A stretch of DNA of 64,000 nt from Lucifuga dentata (GCA_014773175.1 VXCM01000245.1:1-64000), one strand, 5' to 3'; shown: positions 29,947 to 42,868, numbered from the stretch's first letter. The notes: generated by a model from the letters alone, not told the origin. Numbers and translations are program-made.

Positions 29947-32403
29947 CTTTTTTTTAATTGGAAAAGATATGATGCCAATACAGACTGTTGAAAAAGAGGG
30001 ATTTTTCAGTTCAGTTTCAGTTTTTCAGTTCATACAATTGTTGTTGGTTTTTTTTTACGTTCAGAACACGCATAGAGAAAACGTTAAAATAAATCTTAAG
30101 TTCAGGTGACTTGAAATGCAGCAGAATCTTTGCAATGCTTTATATCGTGATATATAACAATATCGAACAATATAAAAATATATATATATATCGTGATAGA
30201 AAAAAAATTTCATATTGTCCAGCCCTAGGTGAAACATTGGTGGGTGTATCACTGGAACATTTGATTTTTGAAAGATGTGGGGATTTGGCAAATAACAGGA
30301 AAACTAAAATAGGGTTGTCAGGAACGTAATGGATTCGAGAGGTATTTACTGGGCTTAAAAAAAAAAAGTCACTAGTATGATCCTTTAAAGACGATAAAGA
30401 CTGGGTAAATGATGATACGCTCAGAAGATAACTTTTATCACCATGCCAGAGAAGGCTCATTTATTTTTCAATCTTATCTCCTCAGACCATTACCTGAACA
30501 TCAGTAACACATTACTTGTCTGCTTAATTAATATACCGTTGGTGGTGTCAGTGTGAGCAAAGCAGGTGTGTATTGCTACAGGAGATGTGGAGTAAATTGA
30601 AGAGAGTTGATGTTTTTCTATCCTCCTCCTCTCACCATCTGTCAGCTAGAATTTTTAAAGCACAAATCAACAGATTCTAAATGAAAAGAAGACCACACAA
30701 ACGGGAATGATGTAAATGGTGCTACTTCAAAGCTGCCTTCTCCTTCACAAAACACAAAGGCACAAGAAAGAAGAAACACACAAGTGACGGATAAAAAGGA
30801 AGAGTCCCTGTGAAATTCAGATGAACACGAGTTCACACCCGAAGGTCTTGGGTGTGGTTGGCAGCTCAGGTATGTGAGGCCTGACGTGGTGACATAACCC
30901 ACAGACGCATATAGCATTAAATGTCTCTGTGTAGATACTTCTCAATAGTGAAAATTCACCCATTATACATTTCACAAGGACTTCAACATTCTGATATTAT
31001 CATGATTTAAAGCTCAATCAGTGATCCAAACTGGGGGGGNGACATCAGCCTGACAGCAAATTCAAATCCTGCTATCTCTGCCAAATCTTTGACAGAGCTT
31101 TCAATACAAGCGCTAATACAAGACAACAACAAAATAAGAGTGATTAGTCATCCGTGTTTTCAGGTGCTGGTAAAGGTTTGATTGTTTGCACATTAAACAC
31201 ATTACAATCTGCTGAGAAACACATATAAAACAGAGTTTTCATCTTTAAGTCAAGGTTTTCAATTATATATGCATATTAATCTGTAATTTGTATAATTAAA
31301 AGCACTGCTAATTGAAAGCAGATGCTTTTTTTCCAATCTTTATCACTTAATTTATTTTGTCACTTATGGGTACTTTCTAGCAGTTCCAAACCTGCCTAGT
31401 GTCTGAGAGGTATGTCTTTTCCAGGGGAAAGAATTTTGTGCAAGCTTTGCCAACTAAATCAACTCTAATCAGGAAAAAAAGCCTTAAGCGCGGCGTTTTT
31501 GTGAAATCTGCACAAAAATCATCAGAACAGTGGCAACATGACAGAAAGAGCCTAAGGTTGAATTCTAAAACATGATGTGGAGCAGGCATGATTAATCAGG
31601 CTATGTCCCATTGCATGAATATCTGAATATTAATTTAATATTTCCATAAGCAAGCCAATGAAAACAACTTTGGAGAAATATTTTAATGTAGTCATGGCCA
31701 CGGGGGACTCAGCAGAGAGACGTGAACAACCCGGCCTTACTTCAACTGAGAAGGCAAGAGAGACAGAGTCGGACGCGGACAGACAGACAGATATGCTGGG
31801 GGCCATGTGGCAGTGAGGAATTTCCCTCCTGCTGAAAATTCATCCATCACCCACTTTGCCAAGAGAAGAAACGGTGGATTTCATTTCTAGCAGCTACTCA
31901 TTTCTCTCCTGCCCTTTATTTCTCAGTTTTTTATCTCCCTCTGCCTTGTCAGTCTGACTTGCTCCTGCTCTCTTCAGCGAGATTCACAAAGATAAAACTC
32001 TTGCTGATTGGTTGTGCTGATGACCACACAGTTCCTCATGCCCTTTTATCGGCATTTTACAGCTATCTCGCCCACTCTGCTCCCTCTCTCTTCACACATT
32101 AAGACAGATTTCTGCAGACTCATATCAAAACCAAAGCAATTTGCACACCCTCTTATCAAACTGGGCTCTATGCTACACACTGCGTGATCTACAGAGATAA
32201 AACTTTTTTGAATTTGCATGACTGTGCATGTGTAAAGTGTCAGGCTTTAGCAACACGGACAACCTTATTTGTTGCACAAGGGAGAGCTGATCTCAACAGG
32301 ACCTGGGTTACACTGAGCGAGCAAGCGAGCATTGTCATGCTAACCTAAAAGTCTGTAACTGCTGCCAAATAATTCAATAAGACATTTTAAGTCAAATTAG
32401 AGC

Positions 32404-32889
32404 TGAAAAGACCATACCAGTGATTTTGCATGTTTGAGCCAACCATTTCCCACAACATACTACTGGAACAACAAATATTAGAATTGTTTTTCCTGCGTTT
32501 CAGACAGCCATTGGTTTCAGGTCTTTCGAGTAAGCTATTAAAATAAACTAGTAGAGACGTGAAACATTGAGATAGGTAATCCATCACAACGAACAAAATG
32601 GCTATTACATTTATTGTCAAAGGTATTTAATTGTAGGGAATATCCAGGAGGAAAAACTGCTTTTACCAAGATATTAAAATGACCGTGCCTTCACAATTGT
32701 GCACCAGTGTTTGCAGGCATTACACTGAATTTTAAGCTGGATGTATCAACTAATCATTTGATTTTGAAAGACTGGAGAATTTGACAAAATAAAATGAAAC
32801 CTAAAATAGGCTTTTATATTTTGGAAACTGGTTGGCAATAACATGCATGTGGGTAGTATTTGGGCTCAAACATGCAAAATCACTGGTAA
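32404..32889. mobile_element. TTAA-family element (copy 8)
   Basis: It starts AAAAGACCATACCAGTGATT and ends GGGCTCAAACATGCAAAATC plus ACTGGTAAA. Internal matches include CAGCCATTGGTTTCAG and GTAATCCATCACAACGAACA. The terminal TTAA is lost on both sides. Confidence 0.62.
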
Positions 32890-33426
32890 ATGTCATATCT
32901 GCCACAGGTTTGGGGGGGGGGCCTGTACTCTCAGCTTAAAGGACCAGAACAGACAGTGTGTCCAGCTCCTGCAGCAGTCAGTACGAAATTAAATGGAGTC
33001 AAACAGCTGAAAACATGACTGTGTAAAAAAGTGCACCACATCTTGAAATGATTCTGTGTTCACCATAGAATAATAAAATGTTAAAGGAAGTGAGAGACAC
33101 ACACACACACATCCAGACGATGTATCAAAACCCTGTGCAAGAGATCCTACAATGCTGTCGAGGTCAATGTGCTAACACACAACTTATCTCACCAGTGTTT
33201 AGTGATGTATTTAGCTTGATAGGCTTTGGACTGCTAGTATTGAGTAACATAGAATTGGAATGCTAGTCCAGCTAGCTAGCTTATCTTAACTCTTTGTGGA
33301 GTTTATTTTGTCGACTAGAAGACAAAATAAAATAGTTTGAAACTAATTCAGTGACTCAACTTCAACTCAAAACAGCAGTTTATCTAGATTGAATTCTCAT
33401 TTTTATACTCTGAAAAGAGGTGTGAT

Positions 33427-33885
33427 TTAATGACCAAACCAGTGATTTTGCATATTTAAACCCAATATTACCTGCATATGTACCGTCAATCACTTTCCAA
33501 AACATAAAATCATATTTTAGTGTTCCTGTTATTTTGCTAAATCCCCTAATCTTTCAAAATCAAATATTCAGTAAAATTAAATGTTTTTGCCTGCTAACAC
33601 GTATGTCCGGATATAGAATGCATGGTCGTTTTTCTTGGTTTCTCCTAGGACTATATTCCCTGGTGTAAACATACATTTTCTTCTGTGCAGTTCCGTATTA
33701 TCGGTTAAATTATGTAACGCTGACAAAAACTTATAACAAAGTTTGGTTTTGCTGTGATTGATTACTTATTTCAAGCTTGTTTCAAGTTTCTACATGTTGA
33801 TTTTAATAGAGGTCACAATGTAATGTGTATATGGGTTGTATTTATTGAGTTCAAACATGCAAAAATCACAGATTTGCTCCTTTAA
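33427..33885. mobile_element. TTAA-flanked element (copy 9)
   Basis: It begins TTAATGACCAAACCAGTGAT and ends with CAAACATGCAAAAATCACAG and CTCCTTTAA. The orientation is that of 26243. It carries an internal deletion relative to longer copies. Confidence 0.62.
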
Positions 33886-34370
33886 GAATTGCAGACTAAC
33901 AGTACTGATCTGGAATCAGCTTGCCTCCTTGGACACTGTGAGGCTTATGTGATCATGTTACCTGGGCAGTGACCCTACATAAGTTCAACTTCTCTTTCAA
34001 GCCTTGGGCAAAAGTACCCTTGTTAACAATCCGTAATGAAAGCAAGTCTTTCCTGCGAGTCAAAGTGAGCCAAAGGCGCACTTAGGTGAGTACCAACCCG
34101 AAGGTGTGGCCTGAAGGGTCTCAGCTCTTCAGGCTGACAGAAAAACCACATCAGGAGCTCCTGCTGGGATCTGTGCTTGTAACTCAGTATGTCAAGCTGC
34201 ATGCTAAGCAGCTTTTGTTTTTCTGTGTTGAGATGTAAAACAGCCCAGGGCTTTTTAAAATGAAGCTACAACAGAAACCTGGCCAAGCAGTTGGTTACAG
34301 GTGCTGAAATAGCTGTCAGTTTCTGTAAAATACATGTCTGTACTCATGTGTGATCCTGATTACCTAATGA

Positions 34371-34392
34371 GTGTGTGTGTGTGTGTGTGTGT
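34371..34392. repeat. (GT)n microsatellite
   Basis: This is a short run of 11 GT units. Confidence 0.85.
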
Positions 34393-34982
34393 AAATAATG
34401 GGAGCAGCAGCTAGAAAGTTGGCCAGATGCAAACCACAACCACTGCAGCATAAAACTTCATTACCTTGCAGAATGTATACCTGCACACGGAGAGCAATGA
34501 TAACCCTTATAACTTACAACAACTTAATAGTCCTTTATGCTATAGGAAATTTAAGTTAAGTTGCATGCATATTGCTGCATATGTTAAGAGAGTGACAAAA
34601 AAACCAAAAAAAAACTATCATACCTATGATACTATAACTCACTACTGAGCAGCATGAAATAACTTCCGGCCTGTGTTTCTGCACTAGTTGGGTAAATCAC
34701 AGGATATATAAAGAAGCCAAAGATCAGGATATGAACAAAGTAAAATTTATAAGCAGTTAAACAGTGTTTTTTTTTTTTTTTTAATATTTTTAAATCATAT
34801 GCTTATGTTTAATGTTTAATAGAGGTCAGGCAAGTCAACAGCTGCTGGTTTGTCCCACTCAGGCTGGGCTCATTTCCACCAGCTGGCCCACTTTCAGAAA
34901 GTTTAAACCACCACGTACACAAAACGTCTAAGATTGCATGCATAAACAGTTAATAAAGCGAAATATGCCAGAACAAACTTAC

Positions 34983-35230
34983 CTATACGTGGGCACTTTG
35001 TCTTGGAAGTCCAGCAGAAAAGAAATCCAAGTTAAAAAAAAAAAAAAAATCAAAACAAAGTGGAGTAAACTAGTGACTCACGACCAAAAAAAAAGCAAGA
35101 AAAATCCTTTTTTCACCTCTAAGAAAAATAGGACCGATGAACACACCTGAGTAGCCTTCCTGGTGACCTGGCTCCGAAAAGTCGTCACAGGAGCTCGGCC
35201 GAGACGTGACGTCGTTAAACGTAGCAAACT
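34983..35230 (-). other. palm3: Candidate non-coding first exon of palm3
   Basis: On the minus strand there are two possible donors: ATAG|GTAAGT (exon edge 34983) and CTCAG|GTGTGT (exon edge 35147). Both are downstream of a CpG-rich block. The shorter version (35147-35230) avoids the poly-T tracts and seems more likely. No transcript evidence is available, so the location is inference. Confidence 0.35.
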
Positions 35231-35466
35231 TTTTTTTAGGTCAATAAAGTTTGTTTCAGAGAGAAAGTAGCGATATTTGTAGAAAGGAAGTGAAAAGGTC
35301 CCGGAAAGCCGCTCTCTCCGCGTCCCGTCGCGTCTGAACCGGTCTGTGAGGAGGGTTTGACTCGGTCTGGCCGCCCGGCGGTTACCTGACTCCGGTNGAA
35401 CCGGTCTGTGAGGAGGGTTTGACTCGGTCTGGCCGCCCGGCGGTTACCTGACTCCGGTTATTACGG
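35147..35466. promoter_or_regulatory. CpG-rich block, candidate bidirectional promoter
   Basis: This is the most CpG-dense stretch in the window, in otherwise A/T-rich DNA. It holds TGACGTCG (35207-35214, one mismatch from a cAMP-response element). A plus-strand donor ACG|GTGAGT is at 35465/35466. It lies between palm3 (minus) and plppr2 (plus). The 61-bp duplication around the N at 35397 (35336-35396, 35398-35458) overstates its length. Promoter activity is inferred. Confidence 0.5.
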
Positions 35467-35696
35467 TGAGTCCAACCCTCCGATGGCATAATGTTTCCTG
35501 TTGTTGTTCTGTGGCTGCAGAGAAGATAAATGGCTCTCCTCAAAGGCAGCCAGTTGCTCTCCATTTCACTTTAACGACTATTTAACCTGCCATTTCCCCC
35601 TTTGACACTGTCATGTTATAAATTTGAAGATAAGGCTGATGTAGAGACAGGGGCGGACTTAACTTTTTTAGCTAGACAGGCAGCTGCCTTGCACGT

Positions 35697-36289
35697 TTAA
35701 AGGACCATTTTCATATTTGAGCCTAAAATACTCAATTTTCATACACATAAGTTACTGACAATCATTTCCCAAAGCATACTACTGGAATGGTGAATTAAAT
35801 TTTTTTTTCCCTACCTTCCAGACCACCATTAGTTTCATTCTGGTACGCTATTAAAATCATCTTGTTGATACTTGAAATGCTCTTTGGATCAGTAATCCAT
35901 CATTGCAAGCAATACATGTATTCAGGTTTTTTTTTTTTCAAAGTTTCATAATTTTAGCATTTAAGCACAATAAAAAGCACAGAGTGAATGTATGTCTCCA
36001 CCAGGGANTCATAATTTTAGCATTTAAGCACAATAAAAAGCACAGAGTGAATGTATGTCTCCACCAGGGAATATCTGTCCCAAAAGAAAACCTGTGTTTA
36101 TCGAAAAATTTAAACGACCATAACTTTATAAGGCTGCGTAACTATTAGCAGGCACAACGTCGATTTTTAAGTTGGGTGTATCACTTGAATATTTGATTTT
36201 GAAAGATTAAGAGGTTTTGCAAAATATCAGGAAAACTGAAATATGGTTTTATCTTTTGGGAAACGATTGTCAGTAACCTTATGTGTAAT
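35697..36289. mobile_element. TTAA-flanked element, one end truncated (copy 10)
   Basis: It starts TTAAAGGACCATTTTCATAT and matches 7829-8481 closely through CTGAAATATGGTTTTATC and GATTGTCAGTAACCTTATGT, then stops before the terminal repeat. A 62-bp artefactual duplication surrounds the N at 36008 (35946-36007, 36009-36070). Confidence 0.67.
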
Positions 36290-38479
36290 TGGAGGTTCCT
36301 TTTTCTGGCCAAGTTTCATCAAATTGGTTCATAACTTTTAAAGTAAAATCAGTCAAATAATCAAACAAAGGTGGGGGTAAAAATAAGTCCTTAACTGGCA
36401 GAAAGACAAATTGTGGCTCCTGAATATCTTGCTATTTCTTCAAAACTTGCCAATTTTCTACATTTCAAAAAAAAAAAAAAAAAAAAAAAAAATCTTGATT
36501 CCAGAAAATGATCTAAAAGAAAATCTGTGACAAAACTGTCTGAGTTTCTGAGTGTCTGAACTTTTGTTTTCAATTAAAAAAGTTTAAAAAAAAAATCTCC
36601 AAAGTTCTTGATTTTCCATGTAATTCTGGAAAATTCTAGAAAATAGGACTCAAAAAATCATGGGGAAAAAAAAATTAATCATCCCAAAAATCTTTCACTC
36701 CTGTTCTGCAAACAAACAATGAGGCTTTAAAAACAGCATCACAGCATTTAAGCCAGACAGTTTATTTGAAATCTTCATTCAGAAGGAAGTCAACGGGATT
36801 ATGATAGTTTACATGTGCATATATAGCCATATGACACAAAATCTGCCATGGTACTATTCAGCTAAACAAAAATGAGCAGAAGTATTTTGAAGTGTCCAAT
36901 ATTACTTTTTGTCACATGAAAACCTAAAGTGACCCTGGAGGATTAAGGATAAAAAGTTTTATTAATCAGTGACAGCAGGGACAGACCTAAGGCACAAATC
37001 TGTTTTCAATTCTATGGCTTCATGAAATTAACTTGGCTTAGCTATTTTACGTACATTTCATTATAACTTACTCATATTTCATTTATACCACCATATATTT
37101 GAGGCTAATTTTCATGCTGTTAATTGCTTTTTTAATTTGCCCAAATCTAGGTTAAGGACCCCTGAAGCAATACAGTAACAATGTCTTAAATGATGGTCAG
37201 TGACACATTATTTACAGCTTCTTCTCCCATTTTCCAAAAATCTGATTAATTCTTTATGGCTGAAATTCCCTGGCATAGCAATTTGAAGCAAGAATGTCCT
37301 TGGCTGTGATCCACAGTGATAGTGTATGAAACGACACATCCATTGGCTTGGCCTACTTCTGAGTCCCCAAGACAAGAGACAGGCTTTACATGAAGAGCCA
37401 GATACCGAGAACACAAGAACACAGGCTCATATCCCATGACTTCCCTTCAACAATACTCGCTATTTGTTAGTATTTTTCCTTTCATTTCCTTAACAATACA
37501 TGTGTTATAGTAAAACAGGTGTTACTTAATAAAATTTCAAAGTTGCTGAACAGTCATTATTTATAAAATGATCTCTAAATTGTGAAGTCTGTAAGATTCC
37601 AACTTTTATAAAGTTTAACTGAAACAGTGGTTCATTGTTGTTTTGTATTCTGGCTTTGCAGATTTATAAAACATAACACCAGACTTAATGTGTTAATAAG
37701 GCTTTAGAGTTTACCTTGAAAGAGGTGTTACTATGATGTTTCCTTATTTACATTATTTACGGGGAAACGATTCATAAAAATATCATCATGCAAAAATTAA
37801 GACACACATTTCAGTCTGATGATAAATTTCAGTGGTGTGAAACATGGGCGGTGTTTTAAACTATATTTGCTTCACACGTTAGTGATCAATACATTTCACA
37901 TTTAAGCCCACTCTGGTGATCAGTTGCTGCATTTAAATAGAGACATTTGATCCAATTTCATGGCTCCTAAATATGAAGCAGCTCATTAACTTCACTGACT
38001 TCACCTGTGACGCAACTTACATCAGTCACAAAAGCATGCATGCACACAAGCATGCGCTGACTAACATAAGGGAAGCTCTGTGAATGAACTTCAATTATCA
38101 CAGTGTTAATTTAGCATGACGTCCTGTAGTTACTGTGATTTTTTTATGAATCCCTCTCTTTGTCTGTTAAAGGTTCTGTACATCCATAATACACCCATAA
38201 ACGTTTTCACTTTTTTGCGGATTAGATGTGGATTTTGATTGACATCTTCTTGGCCTGGTGATCTGCAAACTCCCAGCATAGCCGAGTCCAACTACAACCT
38301 GAGACAAGGTCGAATCAACAACCTTTAAACATAATAGTCCTACATCTACATTTTCAGCAGCATTTGAGAGCTCTGACAGTTCGCAAAGTTAATGTATGTA
38401 ATTAAATGCACTCTAGCATTAATGTATGTAAATGAAAACACTGATTAGCATCATAGACATAAGATTCTGAGTGCAGTCA

Positions 38480-38565
38480 GTTTTTCATCTCTACATTAAC
38501 TCCACATATTGTCATATATTGAATCGTGACATATGGTGCAACAATATACTGTGACACCCCTTGGT
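38480..38565. mobile_element. Possible hAT end fragment
   Basis: On the minus strand the segment reads AAGGGGTGTCACAGTATATT followed by GTTGCACCATATGTCACGAT, like the ends of common fish hAT elements. No partner end was found. Confidence 0.3.
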
Positions 38566-38774
38566 GATAAGAAGGAGTTAATGTGTCACTCAAAGACACT
38601 TAAACAGGGCAGATGTCAGTTGGTAAGAAATGTTGTCCTCTGAAGGACGTTAACAACTTAGTCACGGCGGTGACTGTAAGTGAGTGAGCGGTTTCATTTC
38701 AGTGTGCTCATATGTGTGTGCTTGTGTGCACATGCATAAAAGAAAGTCAGGAAAGGGCAGAGGAGTGCTAGATC

Positions 38775-38801
38775 TGTGTGTGTGTGTGTGTGTGTGTGTG
38801 C
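38775..38801. repeat. (GT)n microsatellite
   Basis: This is a run of about 13 GT units. Confidence 0.85.
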
Positions 38802-40074
38802 ATCTTCGTGTGTATCTGTTTGTAGGCTATACACGCCCGCCCCTCTGTGCATGCTCTATTTACAGAGTTCTGCAGTGTCTTACCTTTCCCCATTTACCCT
38901 TGACTTTGACAGTTCCTCCCTCTTTACAGTCTTAATGTATACTTTATCGCTTACATCATTCTATAAGATCAGACAGGTCTGATCTGTCTATCTAAAGACA
39001 CCATCATGAAAGATATGCTACTGAAAGCTGCACACCTGCAGAGCAGGAGTTGGAGTGATGGGGCAGATGATGTAAATGTCCTCTGGGAGGCTGTAAAAGA
39101 CAGATATTAATATGCTCACTAAATATACTGCAGTAGTTTCTATTTCCCTGCAACAGCAGCCAGGTGCATTTGTTGCATGAACCTTGTCTCCAAAATGGTC
39201 ACTTCAGGTGGTTTCTGGGAAGCTGTCTGCTTTGCTACTTAGCCTATATGTTCACATTACTGAAACTATACATTTGGGAACAGATGTTATGGACTTTGGG
39301 TTTGATCCAAGTCATTGTATAGTACTGGCAATATTAGAGTATAGTATTAGTGATGCGAGGGGAAAGCTCGCTTTTATCTCAGATTTTCAGCTTTTATCAT
39401 AATGTAGGATACAGGATTTCATTAATTGACTCACTTTATGTTAGAATTTTGTTTCCTGCTTTTTTTCCTGTGGTTATCATTGAATCATCTGTCAGACTGG
39501 AGTGAGGCTTGATAGTTACAGTACATTAGGCGGGTTTTTCTGAAGGCTGTGAGAGGTCTTCTACAGGGGTGTTGCTCAGGTACCACTAATTCAATAGTGT
39601 GTGCATGCAAGGCCACATGTAAGTGGTGCTTTTCATCTACTGGGTATGTGTGTGATTTTGTGAATGTACATTTGCTTGCCTGTCATTCCACTGTATGAAT
39701 ACAGAGTTACCATGGGAACTATGACATCTGTGATGTGTTTTTTTTTTTTTTTTTTTTTTTACATCACAAAACACTTATACCTTCCTATGGTCCATAGTTT
39801 ATGCTATGCTAGCTGAATGATTCATCTGAGTGCAGCCTGAGGGTAGGTGACTTTTACAATTCTGTTTCCTCACACATTTGTCTTAAAAGTCTTTTGTAAG
39901 CAGTAGGGGTGTATAAACAATTTGTGCTGGCAAGAGGGGTGCTGTACCGCTTCCATGTCTGCCTGCTCTCGAGAGATTTAATTTTTCTTAGTAGCATAGG
40001 ATAAGGAAAGGGCAATTTGTTATGAGTGACACTGTAAAATCAAAAAGGAAATGTTATCTACTTTCCTAACATGT

Positions 40075-40101
40075 TAGATTTCACATACTGTGTGAAATCT
40101 A
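40075..40101. repeat. Perfect hairpin, 11-bp arms
   Basis: TAGATTTCACA and its reverse complement TGTGAAATCTA are separated by TACTG. Confidence 0.75.
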
Positions 40102-40302
40102 TTTGGACAAAGTAACAGGCTTGTGTGTGTTCAAGGGAAATTAGAATTACGTCCACAGTTTACCAGTGCTGACCTACGAGTCAAACACAGATCTGTGCAG
40201 AAATGCCTTTGGGGAGTCAGTGTCCATTATTACACATCTGAACATGTAGTGGCTCACACAGCACATATCTGTCAATGAACACATGCACAGTCTCACATGC
40301 AG

Positions 40303-40307
<5 letters not shown>

Positions 40308-40347
<40 letters not shown>
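40308..40347. repeat. (GA)n microsatellite
   Basis: This is a run of about 20 GA units. Complementary (CT)n tracts at 40815-40841 and 41004-41059 could pair with it in single strands. Confidence 0.9.
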
Positions 40348-40349
<2 letters not shown>

Positions 40350-40814
40350 AAAAACTGCTGGTGAGCTTGCACCTGAGGGCCTCTGTCCCACATATGAGTG
40401 GCTGCAGGTGCCTGATGTGTCCCATTTTTCCACATGACATTGAATCATTAACCCGCTGTCTGCTGTCTGCATTGCTGAGCTGGGTTAGCATCGCTCACCT
40501 GAGCTTAAACTGTCATCCTATCCATGCATCACACACCTACATACAAATGGGCACAATACCCATAGGTTGCACACATATCCTGCTCTGTAGCTTTTCTCTC
40601 CCACTTTGTCTTTCTGTTTTTGCAAAATTGCACCTGCACACCCACACACACAATCACACATCGATGCACTCGCACACGCAGTCTCATAGAGCCCATCGTG
40701 TCTGCCTTCTCAAGTATGAAAAGTGGTTTCCTGGGGTACAGAGTACTAAAGTGCACAGTGTCTACCATTTTAGCCACTGCTGTGCCTCAGCCTTTGACAC
40801 ACATAAAATCCCTC

Positions 40815-41002
40815 CTTCTCTCTCTCTCTCTCTCTCTCTCTATTTTTTCTCTCCACCTCTTCCTCTGCATCTTTAACACACGTACACATTCCAATTCTTT
40901 TCTGCTCTCAGTCTCCTCTCCTGTCTCACTTTTTGATTCCCTCTTCCCACTCTGTCCTTTTCCTTTTCCTCTCACTCTCCTTCTCTTTCTGTCACACATA
41001 CA

Positions 41003-41045
<43 letters not shown>

Positions 41046-41059
41046 NCTCTCTCTCTCTT
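40815..41059. repeat. (CT)n tracts in a pyrimidine-rich region
   Basis: The (CT)n tracts are at 40815-40841 and 41004-41059 (N at 41046), with mixed C/T-rich sequence between them. Confidence 0.85.
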
Positions 41060-41279
41060 TGTATCCATCGGCTACTGCTCTCTCTTGCCAAGCCTGTGGA
41101 TCCCTCCACTTGACTAATTAGCCTTGAAGTGCTGTTGAAGATCATCATATTTAGCTTAGCGACACAGTGGTAGAGTGCAGACAGATATAGACTCGTCTGG
41201 CTGGAGGCTGGGTGCCTGGCAGTGGGTAAGCTCTCTATCTCTCCCTACGCACATTCAATGCTGAGGGCTTCTTACCGGC

Positions 41280-41469
41280 AAAACAGCAGAAGTGTGGGGT
41301 GATTTTCATTGAAAGAGAGGAAGAAGGAAAGGAGAAAGAAGTGGAGTGGGCACAACGAAAGCAAAGGATGAGAGTCTGATGCAGGAGCAAATCATCTTAG
41401 AGACGAAGACTCGGAGGAAGCAACAGTCATTGTGAAGCAACACTGCGTCCAACATACAGAGATTTAAGG
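41280..41469 (+). other. plppr2: Candidate 5' untranslated exon of plppr2
   Basis: Purine-rich sequence ends at GAGATTTAAG|GTGAGA, a good donor (GT at 41470-41471), 3.6 kb before the first coding exon, which itself starts right at an acceptor. The 5' limit is not determined. Short upstream ATGs are present (GGATGAGAGTCTGATGCAG). The exon is supported only by the donor and composition. Confidence 0.4.
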
Positions 41470-41529
41470 TGAGACTTTTACAAACACATTACTCCCCTTT
41501 TATTCTGGTTCTTTTTGGAGCAGGTTTTG

Positions 41530-41532
<3 letters not shown>

Positions 41533-41574
<42 letters not shown>

Positions 41575-41690
41575 AAGAGAGAGAGATAGAGAGAATAATG
41601 AGTGTGCATGTCTCTCACCCACACTGCTGAACTTGAGGTGCAACAGAGCAAGAATCTCTCTCTCTGTCTCTCTCTCTCTCTCTCCCCCCA
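41533..41690. repeat. (GT)n/(GA)n and (CT)n microsatellites
   Basis: A compound (GT)n(GA)n tract spans 41533-41590 and a (CT)n tract spans about 41655-41685. Confidence 0.8.
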
Positions 41691-42868
41691 CCCCCTCCCT
41701 TTCTCTGTTTCTCAGGTGTGTGGCATCACTTGTTGGAATGACATCCCAGATTTACATTGAAAGAGCACTGGCATAATGATCACATCTGTTATAATGCATG
41801 CATGTGTGTGTGCATGTGTGTGTATGTGTTTATATACCGGTGTTTGTAAGTGTACATCAGTGAGTTGGTCTTTTGTTGCTGTTGTGCCAGTGTGAGGATG
41901 AACACCATAGTGAACGGCATGGACAGCAGCAAAAGAGGCAATCAGTCATGCAGCTTTAAGCCTGATTGCTTCTCATTGCTTTAGGAGATGGTACATAAAG
42001 GAGGAACCATATACTGTATATACAGCACACAACCTCCTGTGTGTGTATACATTTTTCTCTTATGACACAAACACAGCCTTTGATGGAGAACTGTGCAGTA
42101 TACGTCCTCTTATTTCTCTCACACTCATGCTGTAGCTGTGGCTCATCTCACCTACAGTGGAAGTCTGTAGTTATAGTGGGATAGTTTTTCCCCATGAGAC
42201 AGATACACAGCAGTGGAGAAACAGAAGTGAAAATAAGTATATGAACCACTTTATGAATAATTAACACACTTTCGGTAAATTTAGGATGAACAGCACTCGT
42301 TCTGAGTGTGTAAGTGTGTATGTGTGTGTGTATAAATTTTGCACAGTGCATTGAATCAGCCATTCAAAGTGCAAGTGTAAGTCTGTGAGTGGCATAATTA
42401 CACCTTGCAGCAAGATTTTTGAAGGAAATTCTTAAACATTTCAGCAGTTTGTGGCCGTAAACACGTCTCATGCTAAGCTATAAATAGGGAGCCATAATTG
42501 CGAAGCAACGGCATGGAAAATAAAATGGCAGAGGGGACTCTTTGTACTATGATGGAAATTTGTGGGTGCACTGGGGCAATTTTACAGAAATTATGATTTG
42601 CAGACCAAAGTCCTGTATTTGTCTTTGGATGCATTATCATTCAGTATTTGTCAAAACAATAGGAAATATTCCTAGCCTGAAGATCTTATTTTTAAAATTT
42701 TGAAAACTATTTTATCCCAGCTTGTTGTTTCAAAAGTGTAGAAAATGTTGAGAATATGAACAAGCTAATAATTTGTGTTGATTAAACTATTTAGAAGTAA
42801 TGCATCTTTAATGCTTTAATTATTAATGCATATCATATAGCACTCTTGTAAGCATGTTCTAGCAATAT

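Larger units (their letters stand above)
27961..30227. mobile_element. hAT transposon with 8-bp target duplication, carrying a nested LINE
   Basis: The ends are TAGGGCTGGATGATAT and, inverted, TAGGGCTGGACAATAT (two mismatches in 16). GGTGAAAC flanks both sides (27953-27960 and 30228-30235), the 8-bp duplication of hAT elements. Without the LINE it is about 985 bp. Its plus strand keeps remnants of a transposase N-terminus (see 28218 and 29620). No catalytic domain is present. Confidence 0.8.
27560..30388. mobile_element. TTAA-flanked element split by a hAT insertion (copy 7)
   Basis: The left part (27560-27960) begins TTAAAGGACCACATGGTGGT. The right part (30228-30388) ends with CACTAGTATGATCCTTTAA. 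The two halves join across 27961-30227 with an 8-bp duplication. Without the insert the element is about 554 bp, close to the family size. Confidence 0.7.
11884..35146 (-). other. palm3: palm3 intron 1 (about 23 kb, mostly repeats)
   Basis: The extent is inferred from the first coding exon and the proposed exon 1 near 35 kb. It contains TTAA elements (12415, 16792, 26243, 27560, 32404, 33427), Tol2-like sequence (12949), two Helitron-like elements, a palindrome array (22160), a hAT with a nested LINE, and microsatellites. Long stretches at 13862-15614, 18724-21690, 23682-26240 and 30389-32400 hold only microsatellites and otherwise nothing I can name. Confidence 0.5.

Noticed and set aside
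40283..41121. Frames of 60-200 codons rich in Ser-Leu or Arg-Glu
   Set aside because: They are translations of (CT)n and (GA)n tracts and carry no protein features.
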